Source: an uncultured Spartobacteria bacterium (GTDB lineage Bacteria; Verrucomicrobiota; Verrucomicrobiia; Chthoniobacterales; JAATET01). Taken from it: 56,653 nucleotides of DNA. Under the pieces are notes generated by a model. That model did no database searches and was not told the DNA's origin. It worked only from the letters and a program-made list of their open reading frames with translations. Shown here in pieces: positions 1 through 7,847 of the stretch. The stretch is taken from NCBI GenBank assembly GCA_937901895.1, contig CALGTD010000002.1:1-56653 (forward strand), in the 5' to 3' direction. Position numbers and translations under genes: made by a program. How positions within the stretch are numbered: the stretch's first letter is position 1; the number at the start of each line of letters is the position of its first letter.

Positions 1-804
1 GGTTTCAGGGGGATTTTTGCGGTCGCCGAACGTCGGGTCGATGAGGTCCTCGCGGTGGCCCAGTGCCGTATAAAAGACCCGCCCCTTGCCGTAGTCGCGG
101 CACCACGCCAGCGGGAAATGCCCGGGCGTGCCTTCGTTCGGGTGCCGGTCAAGGATCAGCAGTTCGCGAACCTTCGAGGGCTCGTAGTCCTTGATGAGAT
201 AGATCTCCTCCTGCGCGATCGGCCACGGCCGGGGCAGCGCGGCGGTCGCCGGATGCCCGGGATCCTCGATCAGACAATCCACGCCGGTCTGGTCGCGATG
301 ATAATCAAACGACCCGCCGAGCATCTCGCGAAACTCCGGCCACGAGGGAAACGTGTCGCTCGCCGCATGGATACCCACCAGCCCATGCCCGCCGCGAACC
401 CACTGCAGCAGCCCCTCCCGATCCGGGATCGGCAAATCCCCCGTCGTCGAGGCAAACACCACCGCGTCGTAATCCGCGAGCCGCTCCGGCGCCAGCACTT
501 CGAGGGCGGACGCCAGTTTCTCCGCACGCCACGCAGCGAGCGCCTTTTCGTATTCGGCCCGCTCCGCCTCCGAGGCATCCCCACCCGGGTTCGCCGGCTC
601 GCCGGCGGGTTGCGAAACGAAATCCACCGTGAACGCCCCGCCGCTGCGCGCCGAGAGGTCGCGCAGCATTTCCTCGAGTTGCGGGATCGAGCTGTGCCGG
701 AATCCCGCGGTGGTCGTGACGACAAGGACCTTCTTCGGCTCCGCCGCAACGGAGGTGAAGACGAGCGAACAGAGCAGGAGAATTCCGGGGAGGAACGCTT
801 TCAT
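1..804 (-). CDS. ThuA-like domain secreted protein (C-terminus beyond window)
   Basis: The reverse-strand reading frame opens at ATG 804 and is still open at the left edge, giving 268 visible residues. The N-terminus is a signal peptide (MKAFLPGILLLCSFVFTSVAA) followed by a ThuA-like flavodoxin fold: an early VTTTAGFRHSS strand/loop, a central GIHAASD motif, an EEIY strand, and WCRDYGKGRVFYTALGH near the visible end. ThuA-like domains occur in trehalose-utilisation loci and in many exported proteins of Verrucomicrobiota and Planctomycetota, where the substrate is usually unknown. The gene lies 75 bp downstream of the secreted carbonic anhydrase on the same strand. A further C-terminal domain (such as a haem or sugar-binding module) may lie outside the window. 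The family call is secure; the substrate is unknown. Confidence 0.85.
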   Translation of the reverse strand, partial: MKAFLPGILLLCSLVFTSVAAEPKKVLVVTTTAGFRHSSIPQLEEMLRDLSARSGGAFTVDFVSQPAGEPANPGGDASEAERAEYEKALAAWRAEKLASALEVLAPERLADYDAVVFASTTGDLPIPDREGLLQWVRGGHGLVGIHAASDTFPSWPEFREMLGGSFDYHRDQTGVDCLIEDPGHPATAALPRPWPIAQEEIYLIKDYEPSKVRELLILDRHPNEGTPGHFPLAWCRDYGKGRVFYTALGHREDLIDPTFGDRKNPPET

Positions 805-879
805 AAGCCGGAGCGATTCTGCCCGCGCCCCGTCAAAGGTGCAACCGCCGTCGCTCCCGCGCCACCCGCGCGCGATCCG

Positions 880-1563
880 TCAGTCGAGCAGCGTGACCTT
901 GCCGGTCTCCAGGTCGTAGAGACCGCCGACGATCTTGATGTCACCCGACTTCTCCAACCCGGCCAGCACAGGGCTTTGCTCGCGGATGCCCGCCACGGTC
1001 TGGCGCACGTTCTCCTCGATCGTCGCCTGCACGAATTCCGAGTTGCCCGCCGTCCGCTCCTCCGGCTCGAATCCCTCGACCGCCTCCGCCGCCGGCCGGA
1101 TCTTCGCCAGCAGCGCCGTGAGGTGACCGAGCTCGGCCTTGTTGATCGCGCCCACCACCGCGCCGCAGCGCGAATGCCCGAGCACCATCACGACCTTCGC
1201 CCCGGCGAGCTTCGTCGCAAATTCCATCGACCCGAGCTGATCGGAGTCCTGCACATTCCCCGCCACGCGGCCAACAAAGAGGTCGCCGATTCCCATGTCG
1301 AAGACGAGCTCCACGGGCACGCGGGAGTCGAGGCACGAAAGGATCACCGCCTTCGGGTGCTGGCCCTGCACGACCGCCGCCCGCCGAGTCGTAATCTCAG
1401 GCTCCGACGGCTTGCCCTCTACAAAGCGCGCGTTCCCGGCCATCAGGCTTTCCAGCACGGCATCGGGCGTGAGTTCCGCCTGGCGCTCGCGGGTGGTTTG
1501 CGCGTGGGAAGAGGTGAAAGAAAGAAGAATGGAGGCGGCAAGAAGGAGGGACGCAGGCTTCAT
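880..1563 (-). CDS. Beta-class carbonic anhydrase, exported
   Basis: This 227-residue protein interconverts carbon dioxide and bicarbonate. The beta-class zinc site is complete: C77-x-D79-x-R81 (CLDSR) and H130-x-x-C133 (GHSRCGA). The first 21 residues form a cleavable signal peptide ending at SSHA, so the enzyme should act in the periplasm or at the cell surface, unlike the second beta-carbonic anhydrase near 4.5-5.2 kb, which has no signal. The ATG at 1563 is the natural start because the signal peptide begins there. It precedes the ThuA-like gene on the same strand. Length and motifs are typical; the call is secure. Confidence 0.93.
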   Translation of the reverse strand: MKPASLLLAASILLSFTSSHAQTTRERQAELTPDAVLESLMAGNARFVEGKPSEPEITTRRAAVVQGQHPKAVILSCLDSRVPVELVFDMGIGDLFVGRVAGNVQDSDQLGSMEFATKLAGAKVVMVLGHSRCGAVVGAINKAELGHLTALLAKIRPAAEAVEGFEPEERTAGNSEFVQATIEENVRQTVAGIREQSPVLAGLEKSGDIKIVGGLYDLETGKVTLLD

Positions 1564-1685
1564 ATAAGGCTGCGATTAGATATACACCCAAATTGTAAGG
1601 CGAGGCTTTTCACAAGTGATGTGTAACGCCGGTCCGTCGCTCCTCCAGCCATGGTGAAGATGACAAATTGGACAGGTATGACCGA

Positions 1686-2248
1686 TCAGTTGCGCCTGCG
1701 ATGCGCCAACCGTGCCCGGGTCATCCGCTCGCGGAGGCCGCCTTTTTCGACGAAGTCCCTCTCCAAGGGCCGGATCTGGCGGTCGAGGAGGTAGTTCGCC
1801 TGGTGGATGAGACAGATGGCGATGTTGGCCAGCACCTCCGGCGGCCGGTCTTCGAGAAGGGCCCGTAGGTTTCAAAGCTCTCGTCGGGCTTGCGACCGAG
1901 GCGGCGCACGTAGAGAGCTTCCCGGGAATCCTTCGGCCAGATGAGGTGTCCGCGTGTTCGAAGGAAGTCTTCATAGTCGAGGAGGAGTTCCTCAAGGCTG
2001 TCTCGGGCGACGTTGGGGAGCTTTAGCTCCGCCTCGGTCGAGGTCTTCGAGGCCTTGCTGCCTTCGGCAATGTTTTGTTCGCCGGAGCGGGCGGCCTGCA
2101 CCATCTGGTCGATGGTGCGGTCGCCGCGCTTCAGGAACCGCTCGCAAAAGCGGTGCGTGAAGTCGTAGATAACTTCGGCTTTCCGGTAGGAGAGAAGCTC
2201 CCGGTAGTTGCCGCCCGCGGGGAGGAATCCTTCGGGGCGGTCGGGCAT
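1686..2248 (-). pseudogene. Four-helix-bundle protein (S23/IVP type), frameshifted
   Basis: The frame from ATG 2248 encodes a typical S23 ribosomal-intervening-sequence/four-helix-bundle protein: an N-terminal helix with YRKAEVIYDFTHRF, then DQMVQAARSGEQNIAEGSK, and a LELLLDYEDFLR-like helix. Homology stops at ETYGPF. The family continuation (LEDRPPEVLANIAICLIHQANY and on to LRERMTRARL) is found immediately afterwards in another frame, down to a TGA at 1686-1688. One missing base at about 1856-1859 (TTCTC where TTCCTC is expected) explains this. In the present sequence the original frame runs on to about 1721, giving a 175-residue product with a nonsense tail. It is either a real pseudogene or a sequencing error. 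It lies 36 bp downstream of thiC, and an 18-bp palindrome fills most of that gap. Confidence 0.8.
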
Positions 2249-2269
2249 CGTGAGTTTTTATCGGTTCAA

Positions 2270-2287
2270 TAGGTCCTATAGGACCTA
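2270..2287. repeat. 18-bp perfect palindrome at the thiC stop codon
   Basis: TAGGTCCTATAGGACCTA is a perfect palindrome (two inverted 9-mers). The last three bases on the plus strand (2285-2287) are the complement of the thiC TAG stop, so the palindrome supplies the stop. It lies 21 bp upstream of the four-helix-bundle gene start. It could be a recombination or insertion mark, a protein-binding site, or a short hairpin between the two genes. It is A/T-punctuated and unlike the surrounding GC-rich sequence. Confidence 0.7.
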
Positions 2288-4246
2288 AGTCTGCCGGTAG
2301 ACTTCGGCGCCGGCTTCGACGAACTCCTTCGATTTCTCGGCCATTCCCTGCTGCAGAGCTTCCTCGGCTGCGAGACCTTTCTCTTCCGCGTAGCGCCGCA
2401 CGTCCTCCGTGATCTTCATCGAGCAGAAGTGCGGGCCGCACATGCTGCAGAAGTGCGCGGTTTTCGCGCCTTCGGCGGGGAGCGTCTCGTCGTGGAACTC
2501 TCTCGCGCGCTCGGGGTCGAGGCCGAGGTTGAACTGGTCCTCCCAGCGGAACTCGAAGCGGGCCTTCGAGAGCGCGTTGTCGCGGTATTGTGCGCCGGGG
2601 TGCCCTTTGGCGAGGTCGGCGGCGTGGGCGGCGAGCTTGTAGGTGATGACGCCTTCCTTGACGTCCTGCTTGTTGGGCAGGCCGAGGTGCTCCTTGGGCG
2701 TGACGTAGCAGAGCATCGCGCAGCCATACCAGCCGATCATGGCGGCGCCGATGCCGCTGGTGATGTGGTCGTAGCCGGGGGCGATGTCGGTGGTGAGCGG
2801 TCCGAGCGTGTAGAACGGCGCCTCGTGGCACCACTCGAGTTGTTTGGCCATGTTTTCCTCGATCATGTGCATGGGCACATGGCCGGGGCCTTCGATCATC
2901 ACCTGCACGCCGTGCTCCCAGGCGCGGCGGGTGAGCTCGCCCTGGACCTGGAGTTCACCGAACTGGGCCTCGTCGTTGGCATCGGCAATGGAACCGGGGC
3001 GCAGGCCGTCGCCAATGGAGAAGCTCACGTCGTAGGCTGCGCAGATTTCGCAAATCTCGTCCCAGTGCGTGTAGAGGAAGTTCTCCTGGTGATGGGCGAG
3101 GCACCACTTCGCCATGATGCTGCCGCCGCGCGAGACGATGCCGGTCATGCGCTTTGCGGTGAGCGGAATGAAGCGCAGGAGGACACCGGCGTGGATGGTG
3201 AAATAATCGACGCCCTGCTCGGCCTGCTCGATGAGGGTGTCGCGGTAGAGCTCCCAGGTGAGGTCCTCGGCCTTGCCGTTGACCTTTTCGAGGGCCTGGT
3301 AGATGGGCACGGTGCCGATGGGCACGGGCGAGTTGCGAAGGATCCACTCACGGGTGGCGTGGATGTTGCGACCGGTGGAGAGATCCATCACGGTGTCGGC
3401 ACCCCATTTCGTGGCCCAGCGCATTTTCTCGACCTCCTCGTCGATCGAGGATGCGACGGCGGAGTTGCCGATGTTTGCGTTGATCTTCACGAGGAAGTTG
3501 CGACCGATGATCATCGGCTCGAGCTCGGGGTGGTTGATGTTCGCGGGAATGATCGCGCGGCCGGCCGCGACCTCCTGGCGCACGAACTCGGGCGTGATCT
3601 CGTCCGGGATACGCTGCGGGAAGCGGCCGAAGATTCCGGGCGTGTAGGGTCCGCGGGGATTCTGCGCGCTGCCGAGGTGCTGCTTGTCGAGCTCGTTGCG
3701 GGCGAGGTCGCGGGCCTGGTCGAGAATACGCGCGCGGCCCATGTTTTCGCGGATGGCAATGAATTCCATCTCGGGCGTGATGATGCCCTGCCGCGCATAC
3801 CAGAGCTGCGTGACCGGGTGGCCGGCGCTGGCGCGGAGCGGGCGGCGCTTCGCATTTTCCGGAGCCTGCAACGGGCTCAACCCACCGCGGCGCTCGCTGG
3901 CCTGCTGGGCGTGGCTGACGCTGAGGTAGCCGTTGTCCTCGGGCTTCACGGCGCGGCCGTCGTATTCCTCGACGTCACCGCGGGCGCGGATCCATGGAGC
4001 GCGCAGGGGCGGCAGGCCCTTCTGCACGTCACCGTGGAAATCGGGATCACCCCACGGGCCCGAGGTGTCGTAGACGCGGACGGGCTCGTTTTCGGTGAGC
4101 GTGCCGTCGATGGAGCGCGTCGGGGAAAGTTTGATCTCTCGGAAGGGCACCCGCACGCCGGGCTGCGTGCCCTCGACGTAGACGCGGGTGGAGTTTGGCA
4201 GCTGGTCGCTGCTGTGAGGTTCGATGGCGTCCTTGGGTGCAATCAT
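2285..4246 (-). CDS. thiC: Phosphomethylpyrimidine synthase ThiC
   Basis: ThiC is a radical SAM enzyme of thiamine synthesis that rearranges aminoimidazole ribotide into hydroxymethylpyrimidine phosphate. The family signature is complete, including RVYVEGTQPGVRVPFREI near the start, the MRWATKWGADTVMDLSTG core, and the C-terminal iron-sulfur motif CSMCGPHFC (C600, C603 and C608 from the ATG start). The ATG at 4246 gives 653 residues (MIAPKDAIEP...). The frame extends to a GTG at 4282, which has a weak AAGGG upstream, so the start is uncertain by 12 residues. A TPP riboswitch lies directly upstream. The stop codon is part of an 18-bp palindrome. Confidence 0.97.
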   Translation of the reverse strand: MIAPKDAIEPHSSDQLPNSTRVYVEGTQPGVRVPFREIKLSPTRSIDGTLTENEPVRVYDTSGPWGDPDFHGDVQKGLPPLRAPWIRARGDVEEYDGRAVKPEDNGYLSVSHAQQASERRGGLSPLQAPENAKRRPLRASAGHPVTQLWYARQGIITPEMEFIAIRENMGRARILDQARDLARNELDKQHLGSAQNPRGPYTPGIFGRFPQRIPDEITPEFVRQEVAAGRAIIPANINHPELEPMIIGRNFLVKINANIGNSAVASSIDEEVEKMRWATKWGADTVMDLSTGRNIHATREWILRNSPVPIGTVPIYQALEKVNGKAEDLTWELYRDTLIEQAEQGVDYFTIHAGVLLRFIPLTAKRMTGIVSRGGSIMAKWCLAHHQENFLYTHWDEICEICAAYDVSFSIGDGLRPGSIADANDEAQFGELQVQGELTRRAWEHGVQVMIEGPGHVPMHMIEENMAKQLEWCHEAPFYTLGPLTTDIAPGYDHITSGIGAAMIGWYGCAMLCYVTPKEHLGLPNKQDVKEGVITYKLAAHAADLAKGHPGAQYRDNALSKARFEFRWEDQFNLGLDPERAREFHDETLPAEGAKTAHFCSMCGPHFCSMKITEDVRRYAEEKGLAAEEALQQGMAEKSKEFVEAGAEVYRQT

Positions 4247-4291
4247 GGCGGATGCGTGCGTTGCGGGAAACCGCCGGGACACACCTCGCCC

Positions 4292-4395
4292 TTACTCCCT
4301 GCGCCGGCATTACCCGTTTCAGGTTCAAAGGGTCGTCCGTTGTCGCGTTCCGCGGTCGGACCTCTCAGCCCCGGTGGCTCCCCTGTTGGTTCGGA
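4292..4395 (-). ncRNA. TPP riboswitch (THI element)
   Basis: Read on the minus strand, the segment contains the conserved thiamine pyrophosphate aptamer blocks in order: GGGG...GGGCTGAGAGG, then ACCCTTTGAACCTGA, then GGGTAATGCCGGCGCAGGGA. The intervening GTCCGACCGCGG / CGACAACGGACGACC region can form the variable P3 arm. It sits 10-45 nt upstream of the possible thiC starts, so thiC should be turned off when TPP is plentiful. There is no obvious intrinsic terminator between aptamer and gene, and an AAGGGCGAGG sequence directly follows the aptamer, so control of translation initiation is the likelier mode (inference). Confidence 0.93.
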
Positions 4396-4488
4396 AGCTA
4401 GACGCTGGGGAAAGGACGTCAACGCCGGAGTGCAACACTTCGGCTCCGGGATCGACAATCCCCCGCAGACTCCGACCTTGTTCGCGCC

Positions 4489-5178
4489 ATGGCGTTCCGG
4501 TTTGCTGTCCGCGTGCAGGAACTCATTGCAGGCATTCACAAATTTCGCTCGGAGGAATTCGGCCACTACAAGGCGCTTTTCCAGCGGCTCGCGAAGGAGG
4601 GGCAGAATCCCCACACGCTTTTCATCACCTGCTCGGACTCGCGCGTGCTCGCGGAGTTGATCACGCAGAGCAAGCCCGGGGATCTTTTCGTCGTCAAAAA
4701 CGTCGGCAACATCGTGCCGCCCGCGACCAGCACCGGCTCGACGAATTCCACCGCCGCGGCAATCGAGTTCGCCATCGAGACGCTCGGCGTGCAGGACGTC
4801 GTGGTCTGCGGGCATTCCCAGTGCGGAGCGATGAAGGCGCTCGTCTCGCCGTCGGATTTGAAGGCGATGCCGCATCTGGAGGGCTGGCTGTCCATCGCCT
4901 CGCCGGTGCAGGAGGCCTTGAACGAGCGGTATCAGCACCTCACCGATCCCGACGAACGCGCAAACGCCGCCGGCGAGGAAAACGTGCTCTTTGCGCTCGA
5001 AAACCTGCGCACCTATCCGGGCGTGCATCGCCGCCTAACCGAGGGCTCGCTGCGGCTGCACGCGTGGTTCTTCAAGATCGCGACGGCGGAGTTGTTCGCC
5101 TACGAGCCCTCGGCGGGACAGTTCCTTCCGCTCGTCGGTCCGGGCCAGATGAACTTCGACTTCAAGCGCGAGAAGTAA
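4489..5178 (+). CDS. Beta-class carbonic anhydrase, cytoplasmic
   Basis: A 229-residue beta-carbonic anhydrase with all zinc and catalytic residues: C48-x-D50-x-R52 (TCSDSRV) and H109-x-x-C112 (GHSQCGA). No signal peptide is visible, so it should be cytoplasmic and supply bicarbonate for carboxylations. A GTG at 4513 (encoding VQELIAGIHKF, the usual family start) is an alternative start eight codons in. It is transcribed divergently from thiC, with the TPP riboswitch between them. It resembles the plant/CynT-like branch more than the secreted paralogue near 0.9-1.6 kb; the two are clearly not recent duplicates. Confidence 0.94.
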   Translation: MAFRFAVRVQELIAGIHKFRSEEFGHYKALFQRLAKEGQNPHTLFITCSDSRVLAELITQSKPGDLFVVKNVGNIVPPATSTGSTNSTAAAIEFAIETLGVQDVVVCGHSQCGAMKALVSPSDLKAMPHLEGWLSIASPVQEALNERYQHLTDPDERANAAGEENVLFALENLRTYPGVHRRLTEGSLRLHAWFFKIATAELFAYEPSAGQFLPLVGPGQMNFDFKREK

Positions 5179-5216
5179 CCCCACCCAGGTGCATACTCCC
5201 GGCTTGTCGATGTCCG

Positions 5217-5254
5217 GTTCCCGGGAACGCTGCGGGGGCACGGTCCCCCGTGCC
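5217..5254. repeat. Adjacent intergenic palindromes
   Basis: A perfect 12-bp palindrome GTTCCCGGGAAC (5217-5228) is followed by a stem-loop with 7-bp arms GGCACGG (5237-5243) and CCGTGCC (5248-5254) around a 4-nt loop. They lie between the carbonic anhydrase and glycosyltransferase genes. There is no T-tract, so an ordinary intrinsic terminator is unlikely. A dispersed intergenic repeat of REP type is possible, but no second copy was recognised in this window. Confidence 0.4.
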
Positions 5255-5351
5255 ACACTCCCACAGACTCCACGCGATAACCCTTTCGGAGCGCCGCGCA
5301 AAACAGGCTTCGCAAGGCGGCGCCAATCGCGGATTTTGCCCACGCACCTTG

Positions 5352-6287
5352 ATGCCGCCGTCCCGCACACTTCGCAAGAATGCCCGTGTCCTCGTGATCT
5401 GCCACAAGCAGCTCGGTGATGTCGCGCTGCTCGAGCCCGCACTGGCACGGATCCGCGCGGCTTCCGGCGGTCCCATCGATTTGCTGACGCGCAGCGGGCA
5501 CGCGCCACTCATCGAGTTGATGGAGGGTGTGCGGATGATTCACCGCGCGTGGTTCCGTCGCTACGACGCGATCTTTTGCTACGACGGACTCGACAAGTCG
5601 TCGATTCACGCGCTGCTCGCATTCGCTCCGAGAAAGGACCTGATCCTGCGCACGCCGGAGGACCTGCGTCCGCTTGCAGCGCGGGCGTTCAAGGTCATCC
5701 TCGCGCCTGGCCTCGGCGACCGCTACGTCGCGGAATACAACTGGGACACGACCGACGTCGGAGTCTCCACGGACTTTCGACCGCCGAAGTTGAACCGTCC
5801 TCCGGAATCGTGGCGACCTGCCGGCTTCGACACGCGCGACTACCTGCTCCTGAATCCGACCGCGGGCTGGAAGAGCAAGCGCTGGAAGACAAAGGCGTGG
5901 CAGGCGCTGCTCGATCGCTTCGATGGTCCGGAGAAGATTCTGATCACCAGCGGCGCGCAGCACTGGCAGCTCGAGCATTCCCGCGCGATTGCCGATCACC
6001 TCGGAGACCGGGCCATTTTTCTCGGCGGCGCGACACGTCTGGAGGAATTTCTCTGGCTCGTGGCCAATGCGCGAATGGTCCTCGGCGTGGACGGCGCCGC
6101 CGCCCATCTCGCCGCGGCATTTGGAGGAAAGAGCCTCACCGTGTTCGTCCGCACCAGCAACGCGAACTGGCACTTTCCGACGGAACGCAGCCTCGCGATC
6201 GCGGTCGATCCGGACGCGTCTGGCGATGCCCGTCAGCGCGACATCGACGAGGCACTGGCGAACGCGGATGCGCTGTGGCGGTTGTGA
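5352..6287 (+). CDS. Glycosyltransferase family 9 (heptosyltransferase-like)
   Basis: This 311-residue protein has the GT9 (ADP-heptose:LPS heptosyltransferase) fold. The N-terminal half begins RVLVICHKQLGDVALLEPAL, the diagnostic R-x-hydrophobic-GD motif. The C-terminal half has LLLNPTAGWKSKRW (nucleotide-sugar side), an ITSGAQHW segment, and the VLGVDGAAAHLAAAFGGKSLTVF motif corresponding to the family's D(T/G)xxxHlaaalg. The reading frame is open far upstream, but homology begins at ATG 5352. It probably adds a sugar to lipopolysaccharide core or another surface glycan. No other LPS genes flank it; terC follows in convergent orientation with 4 nt between. Confidence 0.85.
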   Translation: MPPSRTLRKNARVLVICHKQLGDVALLEPALARIRAASGGPIDLLTRSGHAPLIELMEGVRMIHRAWFRRYDAIFCYDGLDKSSIHALLAFAPRKDLILRTPEDLRPLAARAFKVILAPGLGDRYVAEYNWDTTDVGVSTDFRPPKLNRPPESWRPAGFDTRDYLLLNPTAGWKSKRWKTKAWQALLDRFDGPEKILITSGAQHWQLEHSRAIADHLGDRAIFLGGATRLEEFLWLVANARMVLGVDGAAAHLAAAFGGKSLTVFVRTSNANWHFPTERSLAIAVDPDASGDARQRDIDEALANADALWRL

Positions 6288-6291
6288 GCAA

Positions 6292-7047
6292 TCAGTGCAA
6301 GCGCTCCTTGCGCCCCTTGTTCGCGAGATAGCGCATCTGCAGCAGTTCCACGACCAACGCAAACCCCATCGGCAGATAGATGTAGCCCTTGTCGACGTGC
6401 TTGTGCATGCCCTCAAGGCACAGCGTCACGCCGATCGTCACGAGGAAGGACAGAGCGAGGATCTTCAGCGCCGGGTGCTTTAGGATGAATTCCCCGATCG
6501 GCCCCGCATAGAAGAGCAATCCGCCGAAGGAAACGATCACGGCAATCGCAATGACAATGAGGTTTTGCGTGAGGCCGACGGCCGTGATCACGGAGTCGAT
6601 CGAGAACACGATATCGAGCATCACGATTTGAAGAATCGCTGCCGAGATTGCGTTCTTCGCCGTTACCGCATGACCGTGATCCTCCTTGAGTTCCACAACG
6701 TGGTGAATCTCCCGCACGGCCTTCCAGAGAAGGAACAAGCCTCCCGCCAGCAGGATCATGTCCTTTACCGACAGCCCGGCCAGCACCGGCGTGGTGAGCT
6801 GAACGAGCCAGAAGGCACCTGCGACAAACACGAGTCGCAACACCATCGCGAGCACCAGACCCGTGATGCGCGCCTTCGTCCGCTGCGCCTCCGGCAGACG
6901 GGAAACCACCAGTGAAATGACCAGGATGTTGTCGATTCCCAGCACAAGCTCGAGTCCGACCAGCAACGCCAGGGTGGCAAGGGAGTTCGGATCAAATGCA
7001 TCCGTCAGCATCGAGGCAACGATCTCCATGGCGCCGGAAGGTGCCAT
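6292..7047 (-). CDS. TerC family integral membrane protein
   Basis: A 251-residue polytopic membrane protein of the TerC family, linked to tellurite resistance and to metal (especially manganese) export. It has about seven hydrophobic segments and the family's acidic transmembrane motifs: LELVLGIDNILVISLV near residues 32-47 and LDIVFSIDSVITAVG mid-protein. A histidine-rich loop (EIHHVVELKEDHGH) separates the halves and could bind metal. ATG 7047 and ATG 7029 are both possible starts. It is divergent from the ExoD gene with only 61 bp between, so the promoters must share this short region. Confidence 0.9.
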   Translation of the reverse strand: MAPSGAMEIVASMLTDAFDPNSLATLALLVGLELVLGIDNILVISLVVSRLPEAQRTKARITGLVLAMVLRLVFVAGAFWLVQLTTPVLAGLSVKDMILLAGGLFLLWKAVREIHHVVELKEDHGHAVTAKNAISAAILQIVMLDIVFSIDSVITAVGLTQNLIVIAIAVIVSFGGLLFYAGPIGEFILKHPALKILALSFLVTIGVTLCLEGMHKHVDKGYIYLPMGFALVVELLQMRYLANKGRKERLH

Positions 7048-7108
7048 GTCCGCCGGGGTTTGAAAGTCAGAAACTTGGCAGCATCAGCCGCCTCGGTATC
7101 GTTAATCC

Positions 7109-7759
7109 ATGTCGATCTCCCCGCCGCTCCACCCGCCGCCGCCCGGCAGGCTGTCGGCGGATCTAGCGCGGGTGCTCGAGGCATTCGCCCATCGCGATGT
7201 CACGCTGGGGGAGATCATCGCGCTCATGCAGCAACGCGCCTACAATTTCGTTCTGCTGCTGATCGCGGTCCCTTTTGCCACCCCCGTGCCTCTGCCGGGC
7301 CTGTCAACGCCATTCGGACTGATCATCGCCTTCACCGGTTTTCGCATTGCCTGCGGAATGAAGCCCTGGCTGCCGGCGCGCATGATGCAAACGAGGCTGC
7401 CGGCGAAGTGGCTGCCCAGGATGTTTCGCGCCGCGAGCAAGCTCGTGCGATGGCTCGAAAAATTCCTCCGGCCCGAATTCTCGTGGCTCGTGAAGCCTCC
7501 GGTGTTCCGCCAGATCCACGGCGCGATGATCATGATCAGCGGTCTGCTTTTGCTCCTGCCGATCCCGGTGCCGATGACGAATTTCTTTCCCGCGCTGGCC
7601 GTGGTCCTTTTGTCCTGCGCAATGCTTGAATCCGACGGACGGTTTTCGATCGCAGGCACGATCGTGTTCGTGATCGGCTGCGCCTACTTTGCGCTGCTCG
7701 GCTTCGGCGGAACCGCCCTGATCACGCAGGCGTGGGAGTGGTTGCGCGGGCTGTTCTGA
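7109..7759 (+). CDS. Exopolysaccharide synthesis ExoD family membrane protein
   Basis: A 216-residue membrane protein of the ExoD family, named for a Sinorhizobium gene affecting exopolysaccharide production and alkaline tolerance; its molecular role is unknown. Visible hallmarks are the N-terminal soluble helix (LAHRDVTLGEI-like region), the LIAVPFATPVPLPGLSTPFG segment, a second hydrophobic pair around MIMISGLLLLLPIPVPMTNFFPA, and a C-terminal hydrophobic helix. Length is normal for the family. It stands alone on this strand between terC (divergent) and glk (convergent). Confidence 0.85.
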   Translation: MSISPPLHPPPPGRLSADLARVLEAFAHRDVTLGEIIALMQQRAYNFVLLLIAVPFATPVPLPGLSTPFGLIIAFTGFRIACGMKPWLPARMMQTRLPAKWLPRMFRAASKLVRWLEKFLRPEFSWLVKPPVFRQIHGAMIMISGLLLLLPIPVPMTNFFPALAVVLLSCAMLESDGRFSIAGTIVFVIGCAYFALLGFGGTALITQAWEWLRGLF

Positions 7760-7847
7760 AACCGGGAGAGCGAGGCTCCCGCCAAGCCGTGGATGCGTGG
7801 TCGGCTCGGCCCGAGCCTCACCTCCCCGATCGATTACGACGCTTCTT

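Noticed and set aside
2429..4660. A 743-codon plus-strand open frame opposite thiC
   Set aside because: It is antisense to a certain thiC gene; composition (runs of G, A, V, L, E) is what GC-rich complement gives, and no domain is recognisable.
4224..5351. Upstream extension of the glycosyltransferase 9 frame
   Set aside because: It covers the riboswitch and the carbonic anhydrase gene in another frame; GT9 homology begins at 5352.
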